64,000 bases of DNA. Source: JAMQKA01 sp031569985. Its GTDB lineage: Bacteria; Bacteroidota; Rhodothermia; Balneolales; Balneolaceae. A model generated the notes under the pieces. It did no database searches. It was not told the origin of the DNA and saw nothing but the letters and a program-made list of their open reading frames with translations. The stretch is from positions 1-64,000 of the forward strand of contig NZ_JAMQKA010000006.1 of NCBI RefSeq assembly GCF_031569985.1. Direction: 5' to 3'. A program made the translations under genes and the position numbers. This document shows positions 52,663-59,838 of this stretch, in pieces (the stretch's first letter is position 1; every line of letters starts with the position of its first letter).

Positions 52663-53012
52663 GGTTATATTCGATATAAACTTTAGTTCGTTGCCCTTCT
52701 ACTAATTTCAATATTCATTTTTTCAATGAAGAAAATCCGCCGGGAGTCGGACTGAAGAACTTCCACCAAAAAATTCACCGGCTCAGGTAAACTTGACCTG
52801 AAGGGCTCCTCGGTCCGCTAAAAAAATCACAGATTTTTTCTTAACGCTCCCCTCCGATCACTTCCGTGCGGTCAACTTTACCAAGGCCGGAATCCTGACT
52901 AGCCTTAAATGCATGAAGCCTAAGTATACAGTGGTTCATATTGAATCCCTTTCCCAAAACAGCCGCTAATCCAATTTAACCCTATTCATTTAGCTAGTGA
53001 TTTAAAAAAATC
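52663..53012. other. Spacer with dispersed repeat copy 4
   Basis: No gene is supported. Most of it is the dispersed repeat at 52712-52854; the remainder is the possible promoter region of the fadJ-like gene. Confidence 0.6.
52712..52854 (+). repeat. Dispersed repeat family, copy 4
   Basis: The best match to the copy at 31373: the shared blocks are ttcattttttc, aatccgccg, gtcggactgaag, caccggctcaggtaaacttg, acctgaagggctc, cggtccgctaaaaaaatcac and ttttcttaacgct. Confidence 0.85.
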
Positions 53013-54317
53013 TTAATCCTGGTATCTCTCCAGGAGGATCGCATGGCCCAGTCCGCCAGCGGCACATGCTGCTACCAATGCCAGGTTGCCATTCTCACGG
53101 ATAAGCCGGTTGGAGGCGGTCGTAACCAAGCGCGCGCCGGTCGCCCCGAACGGGTGCCCCAGTGAAAGTGACCCGCCCAGCGTGTTGAACTTTTCCATCG
53201 GGATTTCGCCCACTTTCTTGTCACGATCAAGGTTTTCTTTGGCAAATTTTTCAGAATTAAGCGCCTTCAGCACCGTCAATATCTGCCCGGCAAAGGCTTC
53301 ATGAAATTCAAACACGTCGATATCCGAAAGCTGCATTCCACGTGCATCCAGCACCTGGGGAGTGGCATAGGCAGGTCCCAGCAGCAGCTCATCCTCGGGA
53401 TCCTGGGCGACGTAGGTGTATTCCCGCAGGTATGCTTTGGGAGTGAGACCCAGGCCCAGTGCCCTTTTTTCACTCATGATCAGCGCAGCCGAAGCGCCAT
53501 CAGTGAGAAAGGATGAGTTGCCTGCCGTGATGGTTCCATGCGGTTTGATAAAGGCAGGACTCAGTTTCTCTAGCTTCTCCATCGAGGTATCCTCGCGGAA
53601 ACCGTTGTCATGGATGATCGTCTCAAAATCGGGCGGCACCGCAGCAGGCAACAGTTCATCATCCAGGAGTCCTTCGTTGGTTGCCTTAGCCGCCAGCTGG
53701 TGTGACCGCAGTGCGTATTCATCCTGTGCCTCACGGCTAATATTAAAATGGGCTGCCATCCGGTCACAGCTTTCACCCATCGTTTCTCCGGTGGAAAACT
53801 CGGAGATAGAGGGGATCTCGGGCAACAGGTCGGAGGGGCGCAGTCCTTTGAAAAACTTCAGGTAGTCGCCAATCGACTTATACTTGCGGGCATCCAGCAG
53901 CTTCTGCCTGAACTTCTTACGGAAACGAACCGGGATGTCGGACATCGTCTCGGTGCCACCGGCCAGCACGATCTCGACCTGGCCCGACCGGATGAGATCG
54001 ACAGCGCTGGTGATCGCCTGGTTGGAGGAGATACATGCCATCGTCACGGTGTGGGCGGGCACGGTGTTTGGGATGCCGGCGCCCAATGCCGACTCCCGTG
54101 CCACATTGCTCGTATTGACATCCTGGATAACGCAGCCCATGATCACGCGATCAAGCTGAGAAGGCGAAATCCCGGAACGTGCCATCAGGCCCTCAATAGC
54201 CATACGACCCAGGTCATAGGCCATCAGCTTTTTATAGCCGGTTCCCGACCGTTGGAAAGGAATACGTCCACCATCAACGATTACAGCATTGTTCTTTGCA
54301 TTGGAGTCTGCTGCCAT
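53013..54317 (-). CDS. fadI: Acetyl-CoA C-acyltransferase (thiolase)
   Basis: The 434-residue thiolase cleaves 3-ketoacyl-CoA in the last step of beta-oxidation. The nucleophile Cys lies in V-T-M-A-C-I-S-S-N near residue 93, the C-terminal G-H-P-F-G-A-T-G-A-R carries the second-site His, and the catalytic Cys pair is completed by A-A-C-A-A-G-G-L-G. The length and the K-A-Y-L-R-E-Y-T-Y segment fit the FadI type. It is followed by the fadJ-like gene on the same strand with a repeat between them. Confidence 0.93.
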   Translation of the reverse strand: MAADSNAKNNAVIVDGGRIPFQRSGTGYKKLMAYDLGRMAIEGLMARSGISPSQLDRVIMGCVIQDVNTSNVARESALGAGIPNTVPAHTVTMACISSNQAITSAVDLIRSGQVEIVLAGGTETMSDIPVRFRKKFRQKLLDARKYKSIGDYLKFFKGLRPSDLLPEIPSISEFSTGETMGESCDRMAAHFNISREAQDEYALRSHQLAAKATNEGLLDDELLPAAVPPDFETIIHDNGFREDTSMEKLEKLSPAFIKPHGTITAGNSSFLTDGASAALIMSEKRALGLGLTPKAYLREYTYVAQDPEDELLLGPAYATPQVLDARGMQLSDIDVFEFHEAFAGQILTVLKALNSEKFAKENLDRDKKVGEIPMEKFNTLGGSLSLGHPFGATGARLVTTASNRLIRENGNLALVAACAAGGLGHAILLERYQD

Positions 54318-54738
54318 ATGTCACACTTTCCCTTCGTTGCATGATTAACAATATTCAAACGCAATGTTGCTCATTTCCAAGTGTAAGTCAAGGGAAAACT
54401 TAACGGTGTTAACTAATGGTTGTTTCCCGTAGCTAGAACACCTGTGGAGGGTTTCCCAAAGTGTGTTCATTTTTTTACGACCAAAAAGCGAACCAAAATT
54501 AACAGATCAACCCCGGAGAAAAGCTTTTGCCAGGTACTTCAGGGAAGCACCGATTCAGCTCCAACCTTATTTATAATTCGTCCGATAAAATGTTTTGTCC
54601 GTGCGGGAATAGTTCTTATATTTGTGCTCTCTCAAAACAGCGCTTGTATGGTAATTAAATGAAGTGTTGCTTTCTGAAGGGAACAATGCCAACAACAACG
54701 TTGCCATTTGTAATTTGAAAGATTGATATTTTCACCAT
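54318..54738. other. Spacer between fadI and tRNA-Val, no gene
   Basis: It holds a fifth partial copy of the dispersed repeat (54464-54548) and the tRNA promoter region (a ttga-tattttca stretch, only loosely similar to TAnnTTTG). Confidence 0.5.
54464..54548 (+). repeat. Dispersed repeat family, copy 5 (fragment)
   Basis: It begins gtgttcatttttttacgacc and continues with aaaaagcgaaccaaaa, matching the left half of the family as seen at 22551 (inverted); the right half is missing or altered. Confidence 0.55.
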
Positions 54739-54813
54739 GGGTGGTTAGCTCAGCTGGTTCAGAGCACCTGCCTTACAAGCAGGGGGTCACTGGTTCGAAT
54801 CCAGTACCACCCA
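54739..54813 (+). tRNA. tRNA-Val (anticodon TAC)
   Basis: A 75-nt cloverleaf: acceptor gggtggt / accaccc, anticodon arm cctgc / gcagg with loop cttacaa giving anticodon TAC, and a standard ggttcgaatcc T-arm. The CCA end is not encoded. It marks the left edge of the AT-rich island that follows. Confidence 0.97.
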
Positions 54814-54822
54814 CTCTCCACA

Positions 54823-54856
54823 AGCCCTTGACCCGCATAGAGTTAAGGGCTTTTTT
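54823..54856 (+). terminator. Intrinsic terminator after tRNA-Val
   Basis: agcccttgac (54823-54832) and gttaagggct (54842-54851) make a 10-bp stem with one G-U, followed by six T. Confidence 0.75.
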
Positions 54857-55005
54857 GTTGCCTAAAAAATAATCCAAAAAATTTTGAAAAATCCTCTCGG
54901 GGTAACACGGGGGTAACAGAAATGGGGTGTTATTGCAGTTTATCAGGAAATATAATCTCATAGATTTGGTAGAAAACTTTTCTTACTTGTTTTTAAAAAT
55001 CTCTC

Positions 55006-55572
55006 TTAACAGTTTTTCTCAAAAAACTTTGATGATTGTTTTAGGCCAACTTTCCTGAACCTTTTTAATAATTCCTTTTGACTTAATGGAGGATCGGTTA
55101 AATCATTCAATAAATTTCTAAGGGCCTCACAGCACCTTTGCGGATCTAAGTCGATCAAATTATGAATAAAGGTATCTGCTGTCTGGGCTCCTATATCGTA
55201 TTTATCCAATTCCTCTTCAGGAAAGTCTTTTATATTATTTGTAACGATCAAATCTGCACTTGCCCTAATCGCGGCCGCCAGAACATGTCGATCATCTGGG
55301 TCGGGTAACTCAACCCCTTGGATCAAGCTACTATAGCCTGTTACTATTGCCTCTGGAAAAGCTGTATTCATTAAGCGCACAGTTCGCTCTAGACTTGCTT
55401 CGTCAATACCCTGTTCCTTACTGAGGTTAGATACCCACTCTTTATTTATTTCATCTGTCCATTTCGGCCTATATAAATCTAATTCGGCCAGCCGTAATAG
55501 AATATCTCTCAATGAAAATGGGTATAAGACACAAGCATCTAGAACTACAGTAAAAGATCCCTTGTGAATCAT
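55006..55572 (-). CDS. PIN-domain ribonuclease toxin
   Basis: The 188-residue protein has the acidic residues of the PIN nuclease fold in order: V-V-L-D-A-C-V near residue 12, D-P-D-D-R-H near 93 and T-N-N-I-K-D-F-P near 112. PIN proteins of this kind cleave RNA and act as the toxin of VapBC-like modules. The C-terminal 50 residues are extra helices, as in the PF13470-type proteins. The start follows the stop of the HTH gene by 1 nt, the usual antitoxin-toxin coupling. Confidence 0.85.
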   Translation of the reverse strand: MIHKGSFTVVLDACVLYPFSLRDILLRLAELDLYRPKWTDEINKEWVSNLSKEQGIDEASLERTVRLMNTAFPEAIVTGYSSLIQGVELPDPDDRHVLAAAIRASADLIVTNNIKDFPEEELDKYDIGAQTADTFIHNLIDLDPQRCCEALRNLLNDLTDPPLSQKELLKRFRKVGLKQSSKFFEKNC

Positions 55573-55573
55573 T

Positions 55574-56026
55574 TTAATATTCTACATCTAAATTTTGGGC
55601 CTCTTCTGTAAGCTTTTTCAATGAGTCGCGTCTTTCCTGTGCCTTTTTTTCTTTATAGTCCATAAGATCTTCCGTTCGTATTCTTCTGTGCTTCCCTACC
55701 TTTGTAAAAGGTATTTTTCCCTCTTCCAGTAGCTTGACCAAATGAGGCCTTGATACATTTAACATATCTGCAGCTTGCTGAGTACTCAACTCTGAATCAA
55801 CTGGGAGTAACGTTATAGCTTTTCCTCTACTCATTTGGTGTAGGAGCTCAACCAAAAATTCTAAAGCAGACTCAGGGATAGTAACAGTAGTCGTATCATC
55901 TATTGAAACCTGGAGCTTCCGCTTTTCTTTATCTGGTTCAGTAGTCTGCAGAACTTCTAACGTACGAAAGGCCTCTTCTGCCACCCTTTTTTCTTCACTG
56001 GTCGGTTCGTGTAATACAGCTTCCAT
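55574..56026 (-). CDS. Excisionase-family HTH antitoxin
   Basis: The 150-residue protein has an excisionase/MerR-like HTH at about 80-130: L-S-T-Q-Q-A-A-D-M-L-N-V-S-R-P-H-L-V, then I-P-F-T-K-V-G-K-H-R-R-I. The N-terminal half is a short beta/alpha region without a known name. HTH proteins of this type paired with PIN toxins act as antitoxin and autorepressor. The upstream region contains two palindromes that could be its operators. Confidence 0.85.
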   Translation of the reverse strand: MEAVLHEPTSEEKRVAEEAFRTLEVLQTTEPDKEKRKLQVSIDDTTTVTIPESALEFLVELLHQMSRGKAITLLPVDSELSTQQAADMLNVSRPHLVKLLEEGKIPFTKVGKHRRIRTEDLMDYKEKKAQERRDSLKKLTEEAQNLDVEY

Positions 56027-56143
56027 CGTATTATTCTCTTTTTATTTGGTCCCTTTGGCTTGCAATGTATCAATTAAACGAAATAAACGAAACAGTGATT
56101 CAATTTATTTCAACTATTTATCCAAAAATACCTGTTTTGATAC

Positions 56144-56203
56144 CCTAATTAGGATTAATTAGGCCTAACTTCAAAAATGATGTTAACTTAGTTAATAACT
56201 AAG
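56144..56203. promoter_or_regulatory. Two inverted repeats between divergent HTH genes
   Basis: cctaatt-aggatt-aattagg (56144-56163) and cttagtt-aat-aactaag (56187-56203) are perfect 7-bp inverted repeats placed between the toxin-antitoxin operon and the XRE-type gene. They are good operator candidates for either DNA-binding protein. Confidence 0.55.
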
Positions 56204-56240
56204 ATGATATTTATCGAATTTTTTCGTATGTTTTATCTAT

Positions 56241-56522
56241 ATGGAACCGGAAGAAATCAGGCAATTACGTAAACGCTTGGGATGGAGTTTGGCTGACTTC
56301 GGGCGCTATTTTAGCGTGACACCACAAGCCGTATTAAAGTGGGAAAAGGGTACCGCCCAACCCAATGATTTTGCTCTGGCCACCATGATTCAACTTCGTG
56401 CCAGGTTAGAGACTGCAGTCGGGAAGCAACAAAAACAGCAATTCATAAACGGGCTAAAAAAAGCACTTCTCACCGGAGGCATTGTTGCCTTATTAGCCTA
56501 TTTATTTAACCAGGATAAATAA
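56241..56522 (+). CDS. Small XRE-type HTH protein with C-terminal membrane helix
   Basis: The 93-residue protein begins with an XRE HTH domain (I-R-Q-L-R-K-R-L-G-W-S-L, then V-T-P-Q-A-V-L-K-W-E-K-G). After a helical linker it ends in a hydrophobic helix (about residues 74-89, A-L-L-T-G-G-I-V-A-L-L-A-Y-L-F) and a short polar tail. This suggests a DNA-binding protein anchored to the inner membrane. Only 2 nt separate it from the next gene, whose product has the same two-part plan. Function unknown. Confidence 0.75.
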   Translation: MEPEEIRQLRKRLGWSLADFGRYFSVTPQAVLKWEKGTAQPNDFALATMIQLRARLETAVGKQQKQQFINGLKKALLTGGIVALLAYLFNQDK

Positions 56523-56524
56523 CA

Positions 56525-57208
56525 ATGGACAAACATAACGATACCCCTTCTGTAGATAACCGAATCTTTTTAAATGGAAAACAACTGGCCCAGGTCTTAG
56601 ACGTATCCCCTCCCACCTTGTCTGAAGCCGTTAAGAATGGATACAACTGCGCGGGCTATCCCGTAGGGGAATGGGCTATTACTTCAGATTCCGGTAGAAT
56701 TAAAGGATTTGATGTACCTGAATTTCTAGTCTCGGGGGGACGTAATCATCTAGATGAAAGGTCCAATCCTACGGAAATGGTGCCTAATAAGGCTAATATT
56801 AACCCTAATAAGGGTAAGAATCCTATAAATCAGCCTGAACAAGCTATTTATAACTACTCACTTTTGCCGGAAGGGGAAGATTATGTCCGGCCCATTGGTA
56901 TGGTTGCCCTCTCCTCCGTCTTGAAGAAAGCCCTGGATAAAGACACCCCTCAAAGCCGTGCGGTTATTGGAGCTCTCCTGGCTATGTTGGGTGCTATTAC
57001 TGGACATGCGATATCTAACAATGCTGCCGGAGCAAGTATAGGTGCCGGTGCCGGATTAGGTATAGCTCTTTTGATATATAGATATTTTAATCCAGGCGGA
57101 GAAATGGTGAATCAACCTCTACTCTCAACTTCTACAGAGCTTCATAGCAACATGTTGAATTCAGTTGTTGCACCGAGGATTAGTCAGTCGGGGTTTTTGC
57201 CAAATTAG
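56525..57208 (+). CDS. Hypothetical protein with HTH-like N-terminus and glycine-rich membrane hairpin
   Basis: The 227-residue protein has an N-terminal segment (about 15-70) that reads like a DNA-binding helix-turn-helix (L-A-Q-V-L-D-V-S-P-P-T-L-S-E-A-V-K), then a polar linker, and at about 145-190 two hydrophobic helices rich in Gly and Ala (A-L-L-A-M-L-G-A-I-T-G-H-A-I and G-A-G-A-G-L-G-I-A-L-L-I-Y) resembling glycine-zipper membrane segments. I recognise no family. It is co-transcribed with the XRE-TM gene. Confidence 0.65.
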   Translation: MDKHNDTPSVDNRIFLNGKQLAQVLDVSPPTLSEAVKNGYNCAGYPVGEWAITSDSGRIKGFDVPEFLVSGGRNHLDERSNPTEMVPNKANINPNKGKNPINQPEQAIYNYSLLPEGEDYVRPIGMVALSSVLKKALDKDTPQSRAVIGALLAMLGAITGHAISNNAAGASIGAGAGLGIALLIYRYFNPGGEMVNQPLLSTSTELHSNMLNSVVAPRISQSGFLPN

Positions 57209-57349
57209 GTATTTATGAAATCAGGAATATGAACCTGCTACATTTTGTAGTTATTCTAATGCTATCTTAATCGAATTCTGACTTTGGTCTTTTTTCTTAT
57301 TTTCAAAAAATTATGAGATACTTGAGGTATTTGCCGTCAATTGTGTCTT

Positions 57350-57429
57350 GGCAATAATGGCATTTACGGCAGAACTGGCATTTCACCTGCAATAAATTGC
57401 CATTAATGCCACTTCTGCCATAACTGCCA
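57350..57429. repeat. 9-bp-phased GGCA/TGCC boxes around a dyad
   Basis: GGCA begins at 57350, 57359, 57368 and 57377, and TGCC at 57398, 57407, 57416 and 57425. Both half-arrays have exact 9-bp spacing, and each GGCA has its mirror TGCC about the centre near 57389. The bases between boxes are not conserved. Confidence 0.9.
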
Positions 57430-57469
57430 ATAGCTCACGTGGTCACCCTTTTATAGAGTACTCATTTAA

Positions 57470-57940
57470 TACGGTTTAATTATTCTCCGATGAGTGAGGA
57501 TAACCACTGATGGGAGGTCCGCTCTGGGATGTTTAATCCTTTCCACTATTTTAATAGCCTGACTGGTCTCAAGTTCATCAGGTAAAACCAGGTAAAAATG
57601 CCGGTACCGCTATCCCTTCCCATCCACATCGGTTGCCTTTGGTAAAATATGATACAGGCGAATAGCATGGTTGATGAAGGTGTCGGCCAGCCATAACGCA
57701 GCCGTCATATCCGACTGGCTCGGCTTTATGCTCGTAGCCGTTTCAAGGGAAACCGGGTTCTGCCGGAAGGTGCGTAGAACTGTAAACATCTATGTCATTC
57801 GAAGTGGTAAAAAAGCAGCCCGGGTGTTTGAGGCATACAAATAAGAAGAAAGGTCCCAATCCTCAATCAATTGCATTTTATTTGAGAAGGTACTGATAAT
57901 CATCTCCAACGGTTTGGGTTTGAGATCTACATACAAAGGC
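57470..57940 (-). pseudogene. Remnant of a DUF3987 (YfjI-like) gene
   Basis: On the minus strand the translation contains pieces typical of the C-terminus of DUF3987 proteins: V-L-R-T-F-R-Q-N, then D-M-T-A-A-L-W-L-A-D-T-F-I-N-H-A-I-R-L-Y-H (broken here by no stop) and, after an in-frame TAG, F-Y-L-V-L-P-D-E-L-E-T-S-Q-A-I-K-I-V. Another stop lies upstream. The ATPase part is missing. Intact DUF3987 genes are common on mobile elements, so this is probably a relic of such an element. Confidence 0.6.
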
Positions 57941-58163
57941 TTTGCCCTGGGTTTAAGACTCAAAGCCAGTATTTACTCAATTAATTCTAAATCAGGTAAA
58001 TGACTGTATTTTTTGGAAGTATCAAATTCATGCGCTTCCAGATCTTCTCTATTGTTTACTCTTTTTAGCATAAAGACTATTCCAAAAGTTGATCCTAAAT
58101 TAATTACCCCATTAGTTACATTAGCGGGCTAAGTGGTTACAATATTTTTAAAATAACGATTAC

Positions 58164-58571
58164 TTATCGTTGATATGAAACAATCCTTCGCCAGTGTAGC
58201 ATTATAAACAGAAGTACAGCTCCAGCTTCAAATGCTCTCCCCGCCAGTGCCAGCGGCCATTTCGGAAGCAGGAGTGTGTCCGTGATCATCAATAAAATAC
58301 CCATATTGAGTAAAACCACGGTGAGGTTTACCAGTGCGGGATTTCCCCGTGAAGAATCTTCCAGGTATCGGGGTAGTATCCAGTAGGCGGTACCCATTGT
58401 GAATTGAATAATCCATCCAAAGATAAGCAGCTCAATATGAACGGGAAGCAGGGACCACATAGCCGGATGCAGGGGGTATGATTTATGTATCAACAAAAGA
58501 GCGCCAATAATCATCCCAACCAAGAGGCACCCAAATGAAGAGCGAATGAGCCATCGGCTTGGAGCGGGCAT
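58164..58571 (-). CDS. Four-helix membrane protein, paralogue of the upstream gene
   Basis: I start it at the ATG at 58571, 4 nt after the preceding stop, giving 135 residues. It has four membrane helices. The stretch V-H-I-E-L-L-I-F-G-W-I-I-Q-F-T-M-G-T-A-Y can be aligned with H-A-L-M-V-G-W-I-T-Q-I-I-F-G-V-S of the upstream protein, so the two look like duplicates. The pattern recalls half of NnrS or a haem-copper oxidase subunit I, with a His at the start of a G-W helix. It is the last gene of the respiratory/nitrosative-stress cluster. Confidence 0.7.
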   Translation of the reverse strand: MPAPSRWLIRSSFGCLLVGMIIGALLLIHKSYPLHPAMWSLLPVHIELLIFGWIIQFTMGTAYWILPRYLEDSSRGNPALVNLTVVLLNMGILLMITDTLLLPKWPLALAGRAFEAGAVLLFIMLHWRRIVSYQR

Positions 58572-58575
58572 AAGG

Positions 58576-59019
58576 CTATCTGTTTCGTTTTTGTTTTCGT
58601 TTACGCATGCGCTGCTTCTTTGACTGGACGCGGGGCCACATTTCAATCACATAGGTCACCCCGCCGCTTACTTGCAAGACGGCAGAACCTACCACCAAAA
58701 TATCCCAAATAGTGAGTGTGGAATAGAGGAGCATCGGTTCAGCAATAAAACGTAGCACCAGGCCTGTATTCAAAAAAATGTAGGTGAGCCATGCCCAGAT
58801 TTGTGCCTTGAATCCCTCCTCCCGGGTACGGCCGGGAAACATCCAGAGCGAAACACCGAATATGATTTGAGTAATCCATCCTACCATCAGGGCGTGCCAG
58901 AATAGCGGCATCAAGCGTGGAAGGGGTAACGATTCTATTTCCAGGGCAACACCAAGGATCAGAGCCACCATGAAGAAGACAAACCCGGTTTTAATAAACG
59001 TTCGTGCTACGTGTGGCAT
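58576..59019 (-). CDS. Four-helix membrane protein, NnrS/oxidase-like
   Basis: The 147-residue protein has four membrane helices and a basic C-terminal tail (K-K-Q-R-M-R-K-R-K). The second helix carries W-H-A-L-M-V-G-W-I, with a His that could bind haem or metal as in NnrS-type proteins. The protein at 58164 is its paralogue. Its start codon overlaps the stop of the DUF3565 gene (TAATG). Function in nitric-oxide or oxidase biogenesis is inferred from position. Confidence 0.7.
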   Translation of the reverse strand: MPHVARTFIKTGFVFFMVALILGVALEIESLPLPRLMPLFWHALMVGWITQIIFGVSLWMFPGRTREEGFKAQIWAWLTYIFLNTGLVLRFIAEPMLLYSTLTIWDILVVGSAVLQVSGGVTYVIEMWPRVQSKKQRMRKRKQKRNR

Positions 59020-59228
59020 TATCCTGTATGGTCTTTTGGTTCACCGCGGTCACATTTCTTACAATCCAATTCTACTCCAATATGAGATTCTCTACCCGAC
59101 TTGGTAGTGACCCAGGGACGCAGCTGCCATGGAGGATCGTGCCGTACATGCTGGTTATGGCCACACCCCAATCGGGCCACCCAGTGGTCCTCCTCGTCGG
59201 TATGAAATCCAATAATTGGTTGCTTCAT
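59019..59228 (-). CDS. DUF3565 protein
   Basis: The 69-residue protein closely fits the DUF3565 pattern: G-F-H-T-D-E-E-D-H-W-V-A-R-L-G-C-G-H-x-Q-H-V-R-H-x-P-P-W, and a C-terminal C-K-K-C. The His and Cys residues suggest metal binding (zinc or iron). The role is unknown. It is in the middle of the cluster with Ric/ScdA and truncated haemoglobin. Confidence 0.85.
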   Translation of the reverse strand: MKQPIIGFHTDEEDHWVARLGCGHNQHVRHDPPWQLRPWVTTKSGRESHIGVELDCKKCDRGEPKDHTG

Positions 59229-59429
59229 CTACTTTTTATCCTGCTTTTTCAGAATATCCTCAAGGTTGAGCGACTGGATGGACCCTACCGCTGATTCGAT
59301 GGCCCCTTCCATACAAAGCCCGCTCATCGAGGCATCACGGAATCCTTCTTGTGCGGCTTTAATACATGCGTCGCGCACCTTTTCCGCTACCTCCATTTGG
59401 TCTGTAAAATCCCACTGATCGCTATCCAT
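59229..59429 (-). CDS. Conserved small protein of unknown function
   Basis: This 66-residue soluble protein consists of one or two helices: V-R-D-A-C-I-K-A-A-Q-E-G-F-R-D-A-S, then G-L-C-M-E-G-A-I-E-S-A-V-G-S-I-Q. Two cysteines lie 17 residues apart. Similar short proteins occur near cytochrome and nitric-oxide genes in other bacteria and are sometimes labelled acetyltransferase, which the size does not support. It directly abuts the DUF3565 gene and starts 4 nt after the haemoglobin gene's stop. Confidence 0.7.
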   Translation of the reverse strand: MDSDQWDFTDQMEVAEKVRDACIKAAQEGFRDASMSGLCMEGAIESAVGSIQSLNLEDILKKQDKK

Positions 59430-59433
59430 TCCT

Positions 59434-59817
59434 TTATTCCTTCTTTTGATTTATAAGCCCGTCTCTTTCCATGCGCAGCTCAAACGACGAGGCAATATTG
59501 CGAGCCAGCTTTTTGGCATACCGGGCTTTTTCGCCCTGGTAATGATTATCTACGGTTTCTTCAAACAATTGGTACCACCGGTCAAAATCTCCCTCCTCGA
59601 TGGGCAAAGGGAGGTGCTGACGAAATGGACGTCCGGTGTACCGGCCTGTCTGAAACAGCAGGTTTGACCAAAAAGCAACCATCTTGGGCAGATGGCTGTC
59701 CCAGTCAACTTCGGCAAAATCGTTGAAGATATATCCCAGCCGTTCATCATTTCGCACCTTTTTATAAAAACTGTGGACGAGCTGTTCTACGTCCCGTTCA
59801 TTTTGGATGTCATCCAT
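59434..59817 (-). CDS. Group III truncated haemoglobin
   Basis: The 127-residue globin has the trHb group III layout: V-H-S-F-Y-K-K-V near residue 14, W-S-N-L-L-F near 50 and the proximal His in F-R-Q-H-L-P-L near 67. Such proteins bind O2 or NO and often occur with nitrosative-stress genes. The gene lies 21 nt after the Ric/ScdA gene. Confidence 0.93.
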   Translation of the reverse strand: MDDIQNERDVEQLVHSFYKKVRNDERLGYIFNDFAEVDWDSHLPKMVAFWSNLLFQTGRYTGRPFRQHLPLPIEEGDFDRWYQLFEETVDNHYQGEKARYAKKLARNIASSFELRMERDGLINQKKE

Positions 59818-59838
59818 AATATAGAGTCAACGTTAGTT

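Larger units (their letters stand above)
57209..58163. other. 955-bp island remnant, no intact gene
   Basis: It contains the 9-bp-phased GGCA/TGCC array (57350-57429), a dead DUF3987 gene fragment (57470-57940) and, at 57973-58126 on the minus strand, a short frame without a start codon whose predicted protein has one hydrophobic stretch. Confidence 0.65.

Noticed and set aside
54773..54961. Minus-strand frame with G-T-G-F-E-P-V-T
   Set aside because: It is the well-known false reading of the antisense strand of a tRNA gene (tRNA-Val).
57973..58126. Small membrane-protein gene on the minus strand
   Set aside because: No suitable start codon and no family motif; probably a fragment left by the island's decay.
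54801..58163. Attachment-site direct repeat of the tRNA-Val 3' end
   Set aside because: I looked for a second copy of the T-arm/acceptor sequence at the right side of the island and found none, so element borders are not proven.
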